A DNA stretch of 64,000 nucleotides from Candidatus Peribacteria bacterium (lineage in GTDB: Bacteria > Patescibacteriota > Gracilibacteria > Peribacterales > Peribacteraceae): contig JAHFJN010000001.1 of assembly GCA_023245865.1 (NCBI GenBank), positions 422,722 through 486,721 on the forward strand. Reading direction: 5' to 3'. Every line of letters begins with the position of its first letter. Position 1 is the first letter of the stretch. Below the pieces are notes generated by a model. It searched no databases. It had not been told where the DNA came from and saw nothing but the letters and a program-made list of their open reading frames with translations. Shown here in pieces: positions 31,149-40,043 of this stretch. Made by a program: the position numbers and the translations under genes.

Positions 31149-32444
31149 TCAATTCTTGTGCATCCACTCCACATACTTGCTCAATTCCAACGCATACGGC
31201 AGCACGGTGCCATCCTTCTGAATCGCACGGACTGCAAGAGTGGAAGGATCAAAGAGGAATGTGACAAGTTGATCGCCCGTCCCACCACCAATCACCGCAT
31301 CGCGAACACGAACGGAGCCCTCTTCTGGTTGCCAGGCGGTCTCGGATGTAAACATGAATCCTGCGGCTTGGAGGAGGGATTTTGCCTGGGCGATGAGGAT
31401 GGTGGGGTCGATGGAGGAATGGGAGGAGCTACTCTGTATATTGTTCTCATCCCCTCTCCCTATGGAAGAGGGAAGTACATCCTTGAGAGCAACGATCTCC
31501 TGCAATGTTTTTGCCGCCTCCGGCGCAAGGTAGCGCTGATATGGCTGAGCGATCTTTTGAACAGCATTGATATATCTCTCCAGACGTTCCGGGGAGCGAT
31601 CACTGTCGATCTGCTGCATCTGCTGCTTGAAGATCGGAAGCAGCACGGTGAGATATTTCCCAAAAGGATCTTTGCGCGAGGCGAGGAGCACACTCCACCC
31701 CTGCTGCCACTGACGAACAGCCAATGCAGAAACAGCATCAGGCAATGTGTCACTTGGAATCAACATGTGAAGCCGCAGCATCCTTTGCTCCTCCGTGACG
31801 CCTACAGGTTCGGGCAACACCCACGCGTAATCGCGAAGTTCAGGATGGAACGATGCAAGCAGCCACCGATCGGGGGTATGCACAAAAAGAGGAAGGGACA
31901 GAGCGGTTTTGCCCGCGCGCATATCCTCGTGCAAGGCCAGATCATCCGTACGTGTGCTTGAAGATGCGGCATCAAGATCACTCATGAGATGCGAGACAAC
32001 CATCAGTCGATCGCGCAGATAACTCTCAGGGAGACCCTGCAGTGCCTGCGGTGCATCGGAGAACGTGCTCTGCGACTGCGCGGGAACGATGATGCTCCGG
32101 CCACCTTCGGTAAGCAGCACCGGCGTCGTGAGAGCTGCGACCGTGAGGGAAGAAGCGTCCCGCGTGATTTCAAACCCGCCGGAAAATCCTTGGAGAACCC
32201 GCTCTCCCGCTGTGACTCTCACGAGGCCTTTGCTCACGATCAACGCCGTCCCCTGACGAAAATCAATCGTTGCGCCCGATGCCGAGAGCAGCGTTCCGGG
32301 CGTCGATTGCAGGGCTACGGTTGGAGCAGCCTGCAGAACATGTGCAGACGCAGGAAAAAACACATCGTGGAGCGACACACCAAAGACCATCACGGCGAGC
32401 GGCAAAGCGACGAAGAGCCGATGGGAGGGGGTAGATGTACGCAT
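31149..32444 (-). CDS. Membrane-anchored extracytoplasmic protein, FecR-like segment
   Basis: 431 residues. One N-terminal membrane segment (about 10-30). A beta-rich region at 50-130 (GATIDFRQGTALIVSKGLV, VTAGERVLQGFSGGFEI) resembles FecR-type repeats but this is weak. The middle and C-terminal parts are helical and unassigned; a Ser-rich stretch near 340 (NNIQSSSSHSSID) coincides with a class C repeat remnant (31446-31474). The ATG at 32444 is preferred; TATAAT lies 19 nt upstream. Function unknown. Confidence 0.7.
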   Translation of the reverse strand: MRTSTPSHRLFVALPLAVMVFGVSLHDVFFPASAHVLQAAPTVALQSTPGTLLSASGATIDFRQGTALIVSKGLVRVTAGERVLQGFSGGFEITRDASSLTVAALTTPVLLTEGGRSIIVPAQSQSTFSDAPQALQGLPESYLRDRLMVVSHLMSDLDAASSSTRTDDLALHEDMRAGKTALSLPLFVHTPDRWLLASFHPELRDYAWVLPEPVGVTEEQRMLRLHMLIPSDTLPDAVSALAVRQWQQGWSVLLASRKDPFGKYLTVLLPIFKQQMQQIDSDRSPERLERYINAVQKIAQPYQRYLAPEAAKTLQEIVALKDVLPSSIGRGDENNIQSSSSHSSIDPTILIAQAKSLLQAAGFMFTSETAWQPEEGSVRVRDAVIGGGTGDQLVTFLFDPSTLAVRAIQKDGTVLPYALELSKYVEWMHKN

Positions 32445-32463
32445 GAAAAGAGGATTTCTCACT

Positions 32464-32469
32464 ATTATA
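32464..32469 (-). promoter_or_regulatory. -10 box TATAAT for the gene at 31149-32444
   Basis: Perfect TATAAT on the minus strand, preceded by TGC (extended -10 like), 19 nt before the ATG at 32444. Confidence 0.5.
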
Positions 32470-32565
32470 GCAGAATTTATGATAGTAAGGAAGGTACGGG
32501 AGGTAAGGGAGGTGCCTCCAGTACTTTCTATACCTTCGTTACTTTCCTTACCGTATCATCCCCCC

Positions 32566-33066
32566 ATGCGCATTCTCGGTATCGATCCCGGCCTTGCCAC
32601 CATTGGACTTGGGATTATTGACCGATCCGAGAACGGCGATATGACTGCCGTGGACTGGCTCACCATCAAGACGAAAGCAGGACTACCCATTGCGGAACGC
32701 TTGTGTGAGATTGCAGAGGATTTGAAAGGATTTCTGAGGACCATAAAACCCGATCTTGCGGTCATCGAACGACTTTTCTTTGCGACGAACGAAAAAACCG
32801 CCCTCGATGTCGCTCACGCACGCGGCGTGATCGTGCACACGGTCGCATCGGCCCGAGTTCCCATGCTCGAACCCACTCCCCTGCAATTGAAACTGGGAAT
32901 CACCGGCGACGGCGGCGCCGACAAAGTACAGATGCAGACGATGCTCGTGCACCTCCTCTCCCTCTCAGAAATTCCTACGCCCGATGATGCTGCAGATGCG
33001 CTTGCATTGGCAGTGTATGGAGCTCTGCATGCACCTCACCCGGCGGTACTCGCACCGCAGTCATGA
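32566..33066 (+). CDS. ruvC: Holliday junction resolvase RuvC
   Basis: 166 residues. ILGIDPGLATIGLGII with the first catalytic Asp, VIERLFFATNEKTALDVAHARG with the Glu, and the C-terminal DDAADALALAVYGA with the last acids. It cuts Holliday junctions after branch migration by RuvAB, which are not in the window. TATCAT lies exactly 6 nt before the ATG at 32566 and there is no Shine-Dalgarno. The last 92 nt overlap the 3' end of recF on the other strand. Confidence 0.95.
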   Translation: MRILGIDPGLATIGLGIIDRSENGDMTAVDWLTIKTKAGLPIAERLCEIAEDLKGFLRTIKPDLAVIERLFFATNEKTALDVAHARGVIVHTVASARVPMLEPTPLQLKLGITGDGGADKVQMQTMLVHLLSLSEIPTPDDAADALALAVYGALHAPHPAVLAPQS

Positions 33067-34084
33067 TCACTTGATGCTCCCGGCAAGCACCGAGAAGTGC
33101 GCGCTGGTGAGTATCATCAAGCTCGGAAAAAGCATCATCGAGGAGAATCACCGGTTTCTCGCCACGCCGCAGTTCGAGGTACGACACCTGCAGCATCAGA
33201 AGTGCCAAGATGGCGGTTCGCTCCTGACCGCGCGAGGCGAAGGTGGAGAGCTCGCGCTCATCGCAGACAACCTGCCAATCTTCACGATGCGGGCCAATGC
33301 TCGTCGTCTCGAGAATAACATCCCGCTCCTGATGCTGCGTGAGTAATGTGCGATACTCCTGCTCGAGCGCACTCTCCGTTTGCGCGCTCGTGCGGCGTTC
33401 GTAATGGAGCACCGGTGCTCTCCATGTTTCCCCGAGCCTGCGGACTTCTGCGCCAAATGTGAGGTTCAGTGCAGAAATCAGTTCCAAACGCGCGAGCGTG
33501 ATCCGCGCAGCCCTAACCGCAAGCTCGCCGTCCCAGACTGCGAGCATGGAAAGCTCTTCCTCGCCGGCCTTGATACGTTTCAAGAGAGCGTTACGCTGCT
33601 GCAGGACTTTGTGATACTCCGAAAGATCCTGAAAGTAGACGGACGATAACTGGCAGAGGAATTGATCGAGCCATCGTCGACGCTCACTCGGCGGCCCGCT
33701 GAAAAGCGTCATGTCTTCCGGCAGGAAAATGACGGTGGGAAACCTCCCCGGAACGCCACCGACGGGAGTCCGTACATCATTGAGAAAATACGCTTTACGT
33801 TTGCGGGGTGCGAGTTCACTTACGATCTCCATACAGAGCCGCTCGCCCGCGTCACTTTGGAGATCCGCACGAACGCGGTAAAAAGGATGCGTCCACTGCA
33901 CCATGTCCTGTTCGTCTTTGTCCCGGCAAGATTTGGTAAGCGAGAGCAGCCCAATGGATTCGAGGAGATTCGTTTTGCCGCTGCCGTTTTCCCCGACAAA
34001 CAGGTGAATGGGATCCGGCGAAAAATCGACCGTTTGTGCGGTGTAATTGCGAAAATGCTCGAGAGTGAGGGTGAGGAGACGCAT
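32975..34084 (-). CDS. recF: DNA replication and repair protein RecF
   Basis: 369 residues. SMC/ABC-type ATPase: Walker A GENGSGKTNLLESI, RecF-specific FLPEDMTLFSGPPSERRRWLD, the signature region SRGQERTAILALLMLQ, and Walker B PVILLDDAFSELD. It loads RecA at gaps with RecOR. The start overlaps the stop of the Nudix gene (TGATG). The last 30 residues overlap ruvC on the opposite strand. It is not next to dnaA/gyrB as in many bacteria. Confidence 0.95.
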   Translation of the reverse strand: MRLLTLTLEHFRNYTAQTVDFSPDPIHLFVGENGSGKTNLLESIGLLSLTKSCRDKDEQDMVQWTHPFYRVRADLQSDAGERLCMEIVSELAPRKRKAYFLNDVRTPVGGVPGRFPTVIFLPEDMTLFSGPPSERRRWLDQFLCQLSSVYFQDLSEYHKVLQQRNALLKRIKAGEEELSMLAVWDGELAVRAARITLARLELISALNLTFGAEVRRLGETWRAPVLHYERRTSAQTESALEQEYRTLLTQHQERDVILETTSIGPHREDWQVVCDERELSTFASRGQERTAILALLMLQVSYLELRRGEKPVILLDDAFSELDDTHQRALLGACREHQVIMTAVRVPPGEVHAELHTLPMQAHLQHHRA

Positions 34085-34542
34085 CAAATGAGGGTGAACG
34101 CTTCTTCCACCAATTTCTGGACCAAGTGAAGGTACTCCTTGCGTTTCACGAACTTCGGAATCTCGCCCGGCTTCACCCACATACACTTGTCTACTTCCTT
34201 GTTATCAACCACGACCGCGGTGTCGAGGGGGCAAAGAGCGAACACAAATCCGATCTGTTGGCCACAGATGTGATCGGGACGAAAGCGACGGTATGATGGT
34301 GGGAAACGATACTCGTACACGAGCGCGCTCTGCCCATGCACCTGCACATCGGAAATCCCCGCCTCCTCGTGGAGTTCTCGTACCGCCGCCTCGGCGAGAG
34401 TTTCGCCCTCTTCGATTCCCCCTTGGGGTAATTGCCACGCATCGCGCTTGCGGGGTTTATGCAGAAGTAATAAGGAATAGCTCCCGTCTGTTTCCGGACG
34501 AAGGAGCACCATCGAGGCCGCTTGGCGAAAGATGTCGTTCAT
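34084..34542 (-). CDS. Nudix hydrolase
   Basis: 152 residues. The Nudix box is complete: GGIEEGETLAEAAVRELHEE followed by AG. WQLPQGGI just before it and KCMWVKPGEIPKF after it resemble RppH or diadenosine-tetraphosphate hydrolases, so an RNA 5'-pyrophosphohydrolase role is possible. TATTCT lies 6 nt before the ATG at 34542. recF follows with a 1-nt overlap. Confidence 0.9.
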   Translation of the reverse strand: MNDIFRQAASMVLLRPETDGSYSLLLLHKPRKRDAWQLPQGGIEEGETLAEAAVRELHEEAGISDVQVHGQSALVYEYRFPPSYRRFRPDHICGQQIGFVFALCPLDTAVVVDNKEVDKCMWVKPGEIPKFVKRKEYLHLVQKLVEEAFTLI

Positions 34543-34550
34543 GGGTGAAG

Positions 34551-34606
34551 AATAACAGAATATCGGAATAACAGAATAACAGGCCCTGTTACTCCGATAC
34601 TCCGAC
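34551..34606. repeat. Iterative inverted repeat upstream of the Nudix gene
   Basis: Units of ggaataacaga and its complement-like cctgttactccga form an imperfect palindrome in the gap. Confidence 0.5.
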
Positions 34607-34607
34607 T

Positions 34608-34820
34608 CTAATTCGACGAATGCTTCTCTTCCTTCAACTTTACCGCAACACGCTTGCGCGCAGTGGGGCAGTACTTCTCGAGTTTTGCAGCATGCTCCTT
34701 CCACGATTTTCCCATTTTGTCTTGCTTATGAAACCGCATGCTCCCGAGCCGCTCACCGCTATGAGGGCAAGAGGGTTCATTGCAGAAGACGCCGAAAACA
34801 GTGCGCTTACCACGGGGCAT
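34608..34820 (-). CDS. Possible ribosomal protein bL33 (divergent)
   Basis: 70 residues, strongly basic. The C-terminal half AKLEKYCPTARKRVAVKLKE fits the bL33 pattern (LELKKYCPxxRKHTxHKE). The N-terminal half has two Cys (CNEPSC) but the usual YTTTKN segment is replaced (SMRFHKQDKMGKSW). It may be a divergent bL33 or a small zinc/RNA-binding protein. TACACT lies 7 nt before the ATG at 34820. trxB follows convergently downstream only in coordinates; both read on the minus strand. Confidence 0.5.
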   Translation of the reverse strand: MPRGKRTVFGVFCNEPSCPHSGERLGSMRFHKQDKMGKSWKEHAAKLEKYCPTARKRVAVKLKEEKHSSN

Positions 34821-34841
34821 TGCGGTGAGTGTACATAGATT

Positions 34842-35813
34842 TTAGCTCGATGCAAGTGTCTGCACGTACTGAAACACACTATTCGCCGCGACCGTGGCCT
34901 CCCCTGCCGCGGTTGTAAATTGGGCAAAGTGATTGCTCGCACTCGTGACATCTCCGGCGCCGTACACTCCCGGAACGCTCGTTTGCATCGTATTGTCGAC
35001 CTTGAGGAAGCCACGATCATCGAGCGCACAACCAAGTTGCAGAGGAAGACGTACCTCTGGATCGGACCCTATTTCGATGAAGACGCCATCGACCGTGAGG
35101 GTATCGCTCCCCTGAAACGGAGTATCGAGCTTGATGCCTGTTACCTTGCTTGTTCCAAGAACCTCCACCGTTTGATGTCCGAGTACGAAGGTCACATTTT
35201 CCTTCGCTTTCACGCGGTCGACCCAGTAGGGCTCCGCCCGAAACTGATCGCGCCGATGGACAAGGTACACCTTCCGCGCGACCTGCGCCGCGATCGCGGC
35301 GCCCTCGACCGCACTGTCCCCTCCACCGATCACCGCGACATCTTTGCCGCGGTAGAAAAACGCATCGCATGTCGCGCAGTACGTCACCCCTTTACCCGAA
35401 AATTCCTCCTCTCCCGGGATCCCGAGATGTCGCTTGCTACTGCCCGTCGCGATGATGATTGTCTTTGCTTCGTACGTTTCCCCGCCCTCGAGCGTGAGTT
35501 GAAAACCCCTTGCTTCCCCCGTGTCATTCCGAGCATTCATTTGTGTGTCATTCCGAGCGTAGTCGAGGAACGACACCCGATCAATCTTGTACGTCACCGT
35601 ATCACCAAAGCTGAGTGCATGCTTCTTGAACTTCTCCATCAAATCAGGGCCTTTGATTTCGATCTCTCCCGGCCAATTACCCACCTCCGCCGCGGTGTTG
35701 CCCATCCCCCCCTCCTCGAGTCCAACGAGCAGCGTGCTCAATTTATACCGCGCCGTATACACAGCAGCGGTGTACCCCGCACATCCAAGCCCAATAATTG
35801 CAACATCGAACAT
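34842..35813 (-). CDS. trxB: Thioredoxin reductase
   Basis: 323 residues. FAD motif IIGLGCAGYTAAVYTAR, redox motif CATCDAFFYRG, NADPH motif VIGGGDSAVEGA with HRRDQFRA, and the C-terminal FAD motif GVYGAGDVTS. It reduces thioredoxin with NADPH. The segment FLDYARNDTQMNARNDTGEA near residue 85 is encoded by class A repeats (35521-35577), in frame, in a surface region before the NADPH domain. TACAAT lies 6 nt before the ATG. Confidence 0.95.
   Translation of the reverse strand: MFDVAIIGLGCAGYTAAVYTARYKLSTLLVGLEEGGMGNTAAEVGNWPGEIEIKGPDLMEKFKKHALSFGDTVTYKIDRVSFLDYARNDTQMNARNDTGEARGFQLTLEGGETYEAKTIIIATGSSKRHLGIPGEEEFSGKGVTYCATCDAFFYRGKDVAVIGGGDSAVEGAAIAAQVARKVYLVHRRDQFRAEPYWVDRVKAKENVTFVLGHQTVEVLGTSKVTGIKLDTPFQGSDTLTVDGVFIEIGSDPEVRLPLQLGCALDDRGFLKVDNTMQTSVPGVYGAGDVTSASNHFAQFTTAAGEATVAANSVFQYVQTLASS
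35521..35577. repeat. Class A repeats inside trxB
   Basis: One partial copy (gtgtcattccgagc) and one full copy (gtgtcattccgagcgtagtc, then gaggaacgacac), in tandem and in frame. Confidence 0.8.
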
Positions 35814-35838
35814 GCCTCCATTGTATCATATGAAGGGA

Positions 35839-35924
35839 TGGTGCCATGGGAGGGACTTGAACCCTCAATCCCTTTCGGGAACACGATTTTGAGTCGCGCG
35901 CGTATACCATTCCGCCACCATGGC
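35839..35924 (-). tRNA. tRNA-Leu (CAA)
   Basis: An 86-nt class II tRNA with encoded CCA. Acceptor GCCATGG/CCATGGC, loop CTCAAAA (anticodon CAA), long variable arm TTCCCGAAAGGGA, T-arm GAGGG-TTCAAGT-CCCTC. Confidence 0.95.
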
Positions 35925-35963
35925 CTAGACGCATCATAACGCTTCTCGCTACGCTGCGGAAGA

Positions 35964-37397
35964 ATGCATAAACGACACTCTTCTCTCCTTCTCCTCTGTA
36001 TCCTTCTCGGCGGCGTCCTTGCACGGATCCTCGCGATGCATCACGAACTCCTCTTCGACGAAGTGTGGAGTATGGAGCTTGCGATGCGGATCAAGCATCC
36101 ACTCGATGTCTTCACAACGATCCACCACGACAATAATCACTACCTGAATACCTTATACCTCTTGTTGGTTGGACCTGCGCAACCGTTCTGGATGTATCAC
36201 ATTCCTTCGGTCATCGCAGGGTCACTGCTTATCATCCTCGTTTCCCTGTGGGCGTGGCGCAGAAACAAAACCCAGGGACTCATCGTCGCACTTCTTCTTA
36301 GTAATTCCTATATCTTCATCCGCTACAGCGTCGAGGCGCGCGGATTTATGCCGATGATGCTCTTTGGATTTCTGTCATTCCTCAGCCTCGATCGATTTTT
36401 GCGCAAGCACCCCGCGAAGTCCGCCTCAGGCGGACGAAGTGGGGTTCTCATACTCTTCTGGCTCACCGCTCTCACCGCCTTCCTCTGGCACCTCACGTAC
36501 ATGGAGTGGTACCTGGTCTTGATCGTGTGGTCGGGACTGCGGCTCTACAGCCAAAAGCGCCGGCACTGCATTACAGATTTCGCCCTGCTGCACCTGCCGA
36601 TCCTGCTGTTCTTACTGCTGCTACTCATCGTCGATATCCGATCCATGGATGTTGGCGGCGTTGCGAAATTTGGCATATTCGCAGAGACACTCATTGCGGG
36701 ACTTGCGATGCTGCTTGGTACGGAAACCATCTGGCAACCAAGCTCGTGGATGGCATGGGCGAGTGGCGGAGCACTGTTTCTGTATCTCCTGATGCTTCTC
36801 AGAACATGTATGCGCCGGACCATCCGAGACCCGGGACTTCGCGTCCTTTTGTGGCTCCTCGCAATTCCCTGCGGACTCTTTGTCCTCTCCGCCCTCACGA
36901 TTCTCACCGCACGATTGTTCTTTCCCTTTCTGCTTTTTCTGCTGCTTCTTCTTGCGCAGCAATGGCATCATCACCTTTCTTCAAAAAGCTCTGTCCGCCG
37001 CGTGGTCGCAGGGCTGCTCTTACTCTGCATGCTCAGCACCAATGCACTGCAGATTCTGCACCTGATCCGTTTCGGCGATCCTAGGTACGTAGAAACACTT
37101 GCCTACATTGTCGCCCATGATCCTGCAGATCCAATCACGGTATCATCGAACAGCAATCTGCGCGCACAGAAACTGCTCCGGTTTTATGTGCCCCGCCTTC
37201 ACACCTCAAAAACCATAACCTACGTGCGAGATCCCGAGCAATCGGCCCTATCACCCGCCTGGCTGCTCCTCGAAAACGACATCGTCGAGACGCCCCCGAC
37301 CTACATGATCGGGAAAGCCACATACGACCGTATGCACATCAATGATAGGCCGGGACAGTTCTGGTCGTTATACCGTGGTTCGTCGGGTTCACCATGA
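35964..37397 (+). CDS. GT-C-type integral membrane glycosyltransferase (ArnT/RgtA-like)
   Basis: 477 residues with about ten membrane helices in the first 360 and a soluble C-terminal domain. The first periplasmic loop has LLFDEVWSMELAMR, the DE motif of GT-C enzymes that use polyprenyl-phosphate sugars. It probably transfers a sugar to a surface glycan or protein. The in-frame insert AKSASGGRSG (36415-36440) is the hairpin GTCCGCCTCAGGCGGAC, also seen beside tRNA-Met. It is followed by murL after 24 nt. Confidence 0.8.
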   Translation: MHKRHSSLLLLCILLGGVLARILAMHHELLFDEVWSMELAMRIKHPLDVFTTIHHDNNHYLNTLYLLLVGPAQPFWMYHIPSVIAGSLLIILVSLWAWRRNKTQGLIVALLLSNSYIFIRYSVEARGFMPMMLFGFLSFLSLDRFLRKHPAKSASGGRSGVLILFWLTALTAFLWHLTYMEWYLVLIVWSGLRLYSQKRRHCITDFALLHLPILLFLLLLLIVDIRSMDVGGVAKFGIFAETLIAGLAMLLGTETIWQPSSWMAWASGGALFLYLLMLLRTCMRRTIRDPGLRVLLWLLAIPCGLFVLSALTILTARLFFPFLLFLLLLLAQQWHHHLSSKSSVRRVVAGLLLLCMLSTNALQILHLIRFGDPRYVETLAYIVAHDPADPITVSSNSNLRAQKLLRFYVPRLHTSKTITYVRDPEQSALSPAWLLLENDIVETPPTYMIGKATYDRMHINDRPGQFWSLYRGSSGSP

Positions 37398-37421
37398 CAT
37401 CTTCAGGTATGCTGGTCATCC

Positions 37422-38723
37422 ATGAAAGAGTTCCAATCCTTCATCTTCGACTCTTATTCCTTCGATGCTTCGACGGGAAAGATTACGCTGAACTACAGCC
37501 TGGATGATGAGGTGAAGTTTACAGAAACTCTCGAGGTGCCTGTGTCTAGTCTTCGACAGGCTCAGACTGACACACTCGAAGCTCTGCTTTTCGCACTCCA
37601 CCTCATCGGCGGCATCAGCTACTACAAAACCTGTCTGCCCAAAAACATTGTCATTCGCTCGGGAACACTCACAAAAGAGCAGGCAACATTTTGGAATACC
37701 GTGTACGAGGAGGGGCTCGGGGAATTTTTCTTTAAGAACAAGATTGATTTTCGGGGTCGTATCGACTTTCCAAACAATCCGATTGCGTGTCACATTGAGC
37801 CTGTCGAAATGTCGACACGCAAGTCTATGCTTCGACAGGCTCAGCATGACAAAAAAATCCTCGTCCCCCTCGGTGGCGGCAAGGACTCCCTTGTGACCGT
37901 GGAACTGCTCAAAGCACAGGGCCACCCGATCACACTGCTACGCCTCGGTGCACATCCTCTCATTGACGAACTTGCCAAGATCGCAGGGCTCCCACTCCTG
38001 AACGTGAAACGCTGCCTCTCTCCCGAACTCTTCCGCTTGAATGAAGAGGGCGCACTGAACGGACACGTTCCGATCACCGCTTACCTCAGCATTCTCTCGA
38101 TTGTGATCGCAGAACTCACGGGACACACCGACGTCGTCATGAGCAATGAAGTGAGCGCCAACGAAGGCAACGTGATTTTCCACGATAAAGAGATCAATCA
38201 CCAGTGGAGCAAGAGCGCGGAATTTGAAACAATGCTGCAGGAATACATCGGCGGGATCGGAAGCGACGTTCGGTATTCCAGTTTGCTTCGGCCTTACACG
38301 GAGCTGCAGATCGTGGAAATGTTTTGCCACTACCCGCAGTACTTCGAGCATTTCACGAGTTGTAACAAAAACTGGAAAATTCGCTCATCTCCAAAGAGTA
38401 GTGGCTTGCCACGCGAAGCTCTGAGCACAGCGAAGAGCGAAGTGTGGTGCGGCTCCTGCCCCAAATGTGCATTCGCCTTCTGCTTGTTCGCCGCCTATCT
38501 TCCGCTCTCGACACTACTGAAAATCTTTCGCAAGAATCTCTTCGAAGATGTCTCGCTCCTCCCCCTGTATCGAGAGTTGCTTGGCCTCGAAGGCTTCAAG
38601 CCGTTTGAATGCGTAGGCACCAAAGAAGAAACCCGCGAAGCCTTTCGCCTCGCCCACGTGCGTGGGGAATTGGAAGGAACGCCTGTCATGGACATGTTTC
38701 TCAATGCATATGCACATTCGTGA
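37422..38723 (+). CDS. murL: MurL-type UDP-MurNAc-L-Ala-L-Glu epimerase
   Basis: 433 residues. The PP-loop-like motif VPLGGGKDSLVTVELLK, SNEVSANEGN, and the Cys-rich segment WCGSCPKCAFAFCLF fit MurL (glycopeptidyl-glutamate epimerase), first described in Xanthomonas, which turns L-Glu into D-Glu after addition to UDP-MurNAc-L-Ala. The next gene is a MurD ligase, overlapping by 14 nt, the arrangement expected for the MurD2-MurL route. Three repeat inserts are visible: 37541-37574, 37787-37850 and about 38398-38446. TATGCT lies 8 nt before the ATG. Confidence 0.75.
   Translation: MKEFQSFIFDSYSFDASTGKITLNYSLDDEVKFTETLEVPVSSLRQAQTDTLEALLFALHLIGGISYYKTCLPKNIVIRSGTLTKEQATFWNTVYEEGLGEFFFKNKIDFRGRIDFPNNPIACHIEPVEMSTRKSMLRQAQHDKKILVPLGGGKDSLVTVELLKAQGHPITLLRLGAHPLIDELAKIAGLPLLNVKRCLSPELFRLNEEGALNGHVPITAYLSILSIVIAELTGHTDVVMSNEVSANEGNVIFHDKEINHQWSKSAEFETMLQEYIGGIGSDVRYSSLLRPYTELQIVEMFCHYPQYFEHFTSCNKNWKIRSSPKSSGLPREALSTAKSEVWCGSCPKCAFAFCLFAAYLPLSTLLKIFRKNLFEDVSLLPLYRELLGLEGFKPFECVGTKEETREAFRLAHVRGELEGTPVMDMFLNAYAHS
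37541..37574. repeat. Class A repeat inside murL, copy 1
   Basis: tgtgtctagtcttcgacagg then ctcagactgacaca, in frame. Confidence 0.7.
37787..37850. repeat. Two class A repeats inside murL
   Basis: gtgtcacattgagcctgtcg... and ...cttcgacaggctcagcatga lie in opposite orientation, encoding HIEPVEMSTRKSMLRQAQHD in frame. Confidence 0.75.
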
Positions 38724-40023
38724 ATTAAGCGGCAAACGCATCTGCATCCTCGGCTACGGCAAGGAGGGACAGGCGATGGTCAGAGCACTAGAAAAGTACG
38801 CACCGGGGTGTGAGATCACGATTGCGGATCGAGAGACGAAGATCCAAGAAACAAGATACAAGATGCAAACAGGGGAAAAATATCTCGAAAATCTCGATCG
38901 TTTCGACGTGATCATCAAATCCCCGGGGGTACCCCCAACGAAGATGCAAGATGCAAGATGCAAGATGCAAACAACACCGACGCAAATATTTTTCGACTCC
39001 ATCGCCAACTCCGGCGTCATTGTCATCGGTGTGACCGGAAGCAAAGGCAAAAGCACCACGGCAAGTTTGATTCATCACATTTTATCAGCTCGAAGCTTTC
39101 TCGTAGGAAATATTGGGGAGCCAGCTATCGCACATCTAGAAGACGCAAAGAAGGGAACCATCTTTGTGATGGAGCTCAGCAGCTATCAACTTCTGGGTCT
39201 GAAGATCTCCCCACACATCGCTGTCATCACAAGCTTCTTTCCGGAGCACCTCGATTACCATGCCTCGACTCCGCTCGGCACAGGTTCAACTCCTTTGGAA
39301 AATTATATGGATGCGAAGAAAAATATCACCCGATTCCAAGGGGAAGATGACATTGTCTTCTTCTGTGCAGATTCGCACGGTGCCGCCGAGATCGCAAAGG
39401 AAGGACTCGGCCGCAAAATACCCTTCTCGGCATCCGATGCCCCCGTACACATCGAAGAGACGCACTTGCTCGGCACTCATAACTTGAGCAATATCGCAGC
39501 GGCCTTCGCAGTTGCGCGTGAACTTGGGGTAGATGACAATGCTGCGATCGCAGCGATCAAAACCTTCCACGGACTCCCCCACCGCCTCCAATCGCTTGGG
39601 GTCCATCACGGCTGCGAATGGATCGACGATGCAATCTCGACGACCCCCGAGTCCACGATCGCGGCCCTTGATGCTCTGGGTGATCGCGTCCACACCATCA
39701 TCCTCGGGGGGCAGGATCGCGGGAATGACTTCACTGAGCTCGGCAAACGGATCGCCGAGTCCTCCATCAAACAGGTCATTCTCTTCCCTGGCAGCGGCCC
39801 GCGGATCCGCAAAGCGATTGAAGACGCGGGAGCAGATGTTACGTTCTTCGAGGCAAATTCGATGGAGGAAGCAGTAAATAGTGCAATGCGATTAGCGATG
39901 AGCGATAAGCGGATAGCGCCCCCAATAGTATTGCTTTCAACTGCCAGCCCAAGTTACGGCATGTTCAAGAATTTTGAGGACAAAGGAGATTGTTTTAGAA
40001 AATGCATAAGCGTGTCACATTGA
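38710..40023 (+). CDS. murD: MurD-type UDP-MurNAc-L-Ala:glutamate ligase (probably MurD2)
   Basis: 437 residues. Rossmann-like N-terminal domain (ICILGYGKEGQAM), ATP loop GVTGSKGKSTTASLI, ELSSYQL, FFPEHLDYH and C-terminal LLSTASPSYGMFKNFEDKG. In the MurL route this ligase adds L-Glu rather than D-Glu. Repeat-derived stretches occur at ETRYKMQTGE (38838-38871), KMQDARCKMQ (38941-38972) and LAMSDKRIA (39889-39919). The stop codon lies in a class A palindrome shared with the end of grpE. The start overlaps murL; ATG at 38704 is an alternative. Confidence 0.88.
   Translation: MHIRELSGKRICILGYGKEGQAMVRALEKYAPGCEITIADRETKIQETRYKMQTGEKYLENLDRFDVIIKSPGVPPTKMQDARCKMQTTPTQIFFDSIANSGVIVIGVTGSKGKSTTASLIHHILSARSFLVGNIGEPAIAHLEDAKKGTIFVMELSSYQLLGLKISPHIAVITSFFPEHLDYHASTPLGTGSTPLENYMDAKKNITRFQGEDDIVFFCADSHGAAEIAKEGLGRKIPFSASDAPVHIEETHLLGTHNLSNIAAAFAVARELGVDDNAAIAAIKTFHGLPHRLQSLGVHHGCEWIDDAISTTPESTIAALDALGDRVHTIILGGQDRGNDFTELGKRIAESSIKQVILFPGSGPRIRKAIEDAGADVTFFEANSMEEAVNSAMRLAMSDKRIAPPIVLLSTASPSYGMFKNFEDKGDCFRKCISVSH
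38838..38972. repeat. Two 'agatgcaag' iterative repeats inside murD
   Basis: acaagatacaagatgcaaac (38850-38870) and tandem aagatgcaagatgcaag (38941-38972), both in frame in the N-terminal domain. Confidence 0.6.
39889..39919. repeat. Iterative repeat inside murD
   Basis: gattagcgatgagcgataag then cggatagcg, in frame. Confidence 0.6.
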
Positions 40024-40043
40024 GCTCGTCGAAATGTCGACAC
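40012..40043. repeat. Class A palindrome forming the shared 3' end of murD and grpE
   Basis: gtgtcacattgagctcgtcg then aaatgtcgacacc. Both convergent genes end inside it, overlapping by 9 nt; it may act as a bidirectional hairpin. Confidence 0.75.

Noticed and set aside
37938..38351. Minus-strand frame of 137 codons within murL
   Set aside because: Shadow of a gene with clear motifs on the plus strand.
38941..38972. Tandem agatgcaag units considered as CRISPR or VNTR
   Set aside because: Units of 8-9 nt with no spacers, inside murD in frame; no cas genes anywhere in the window.
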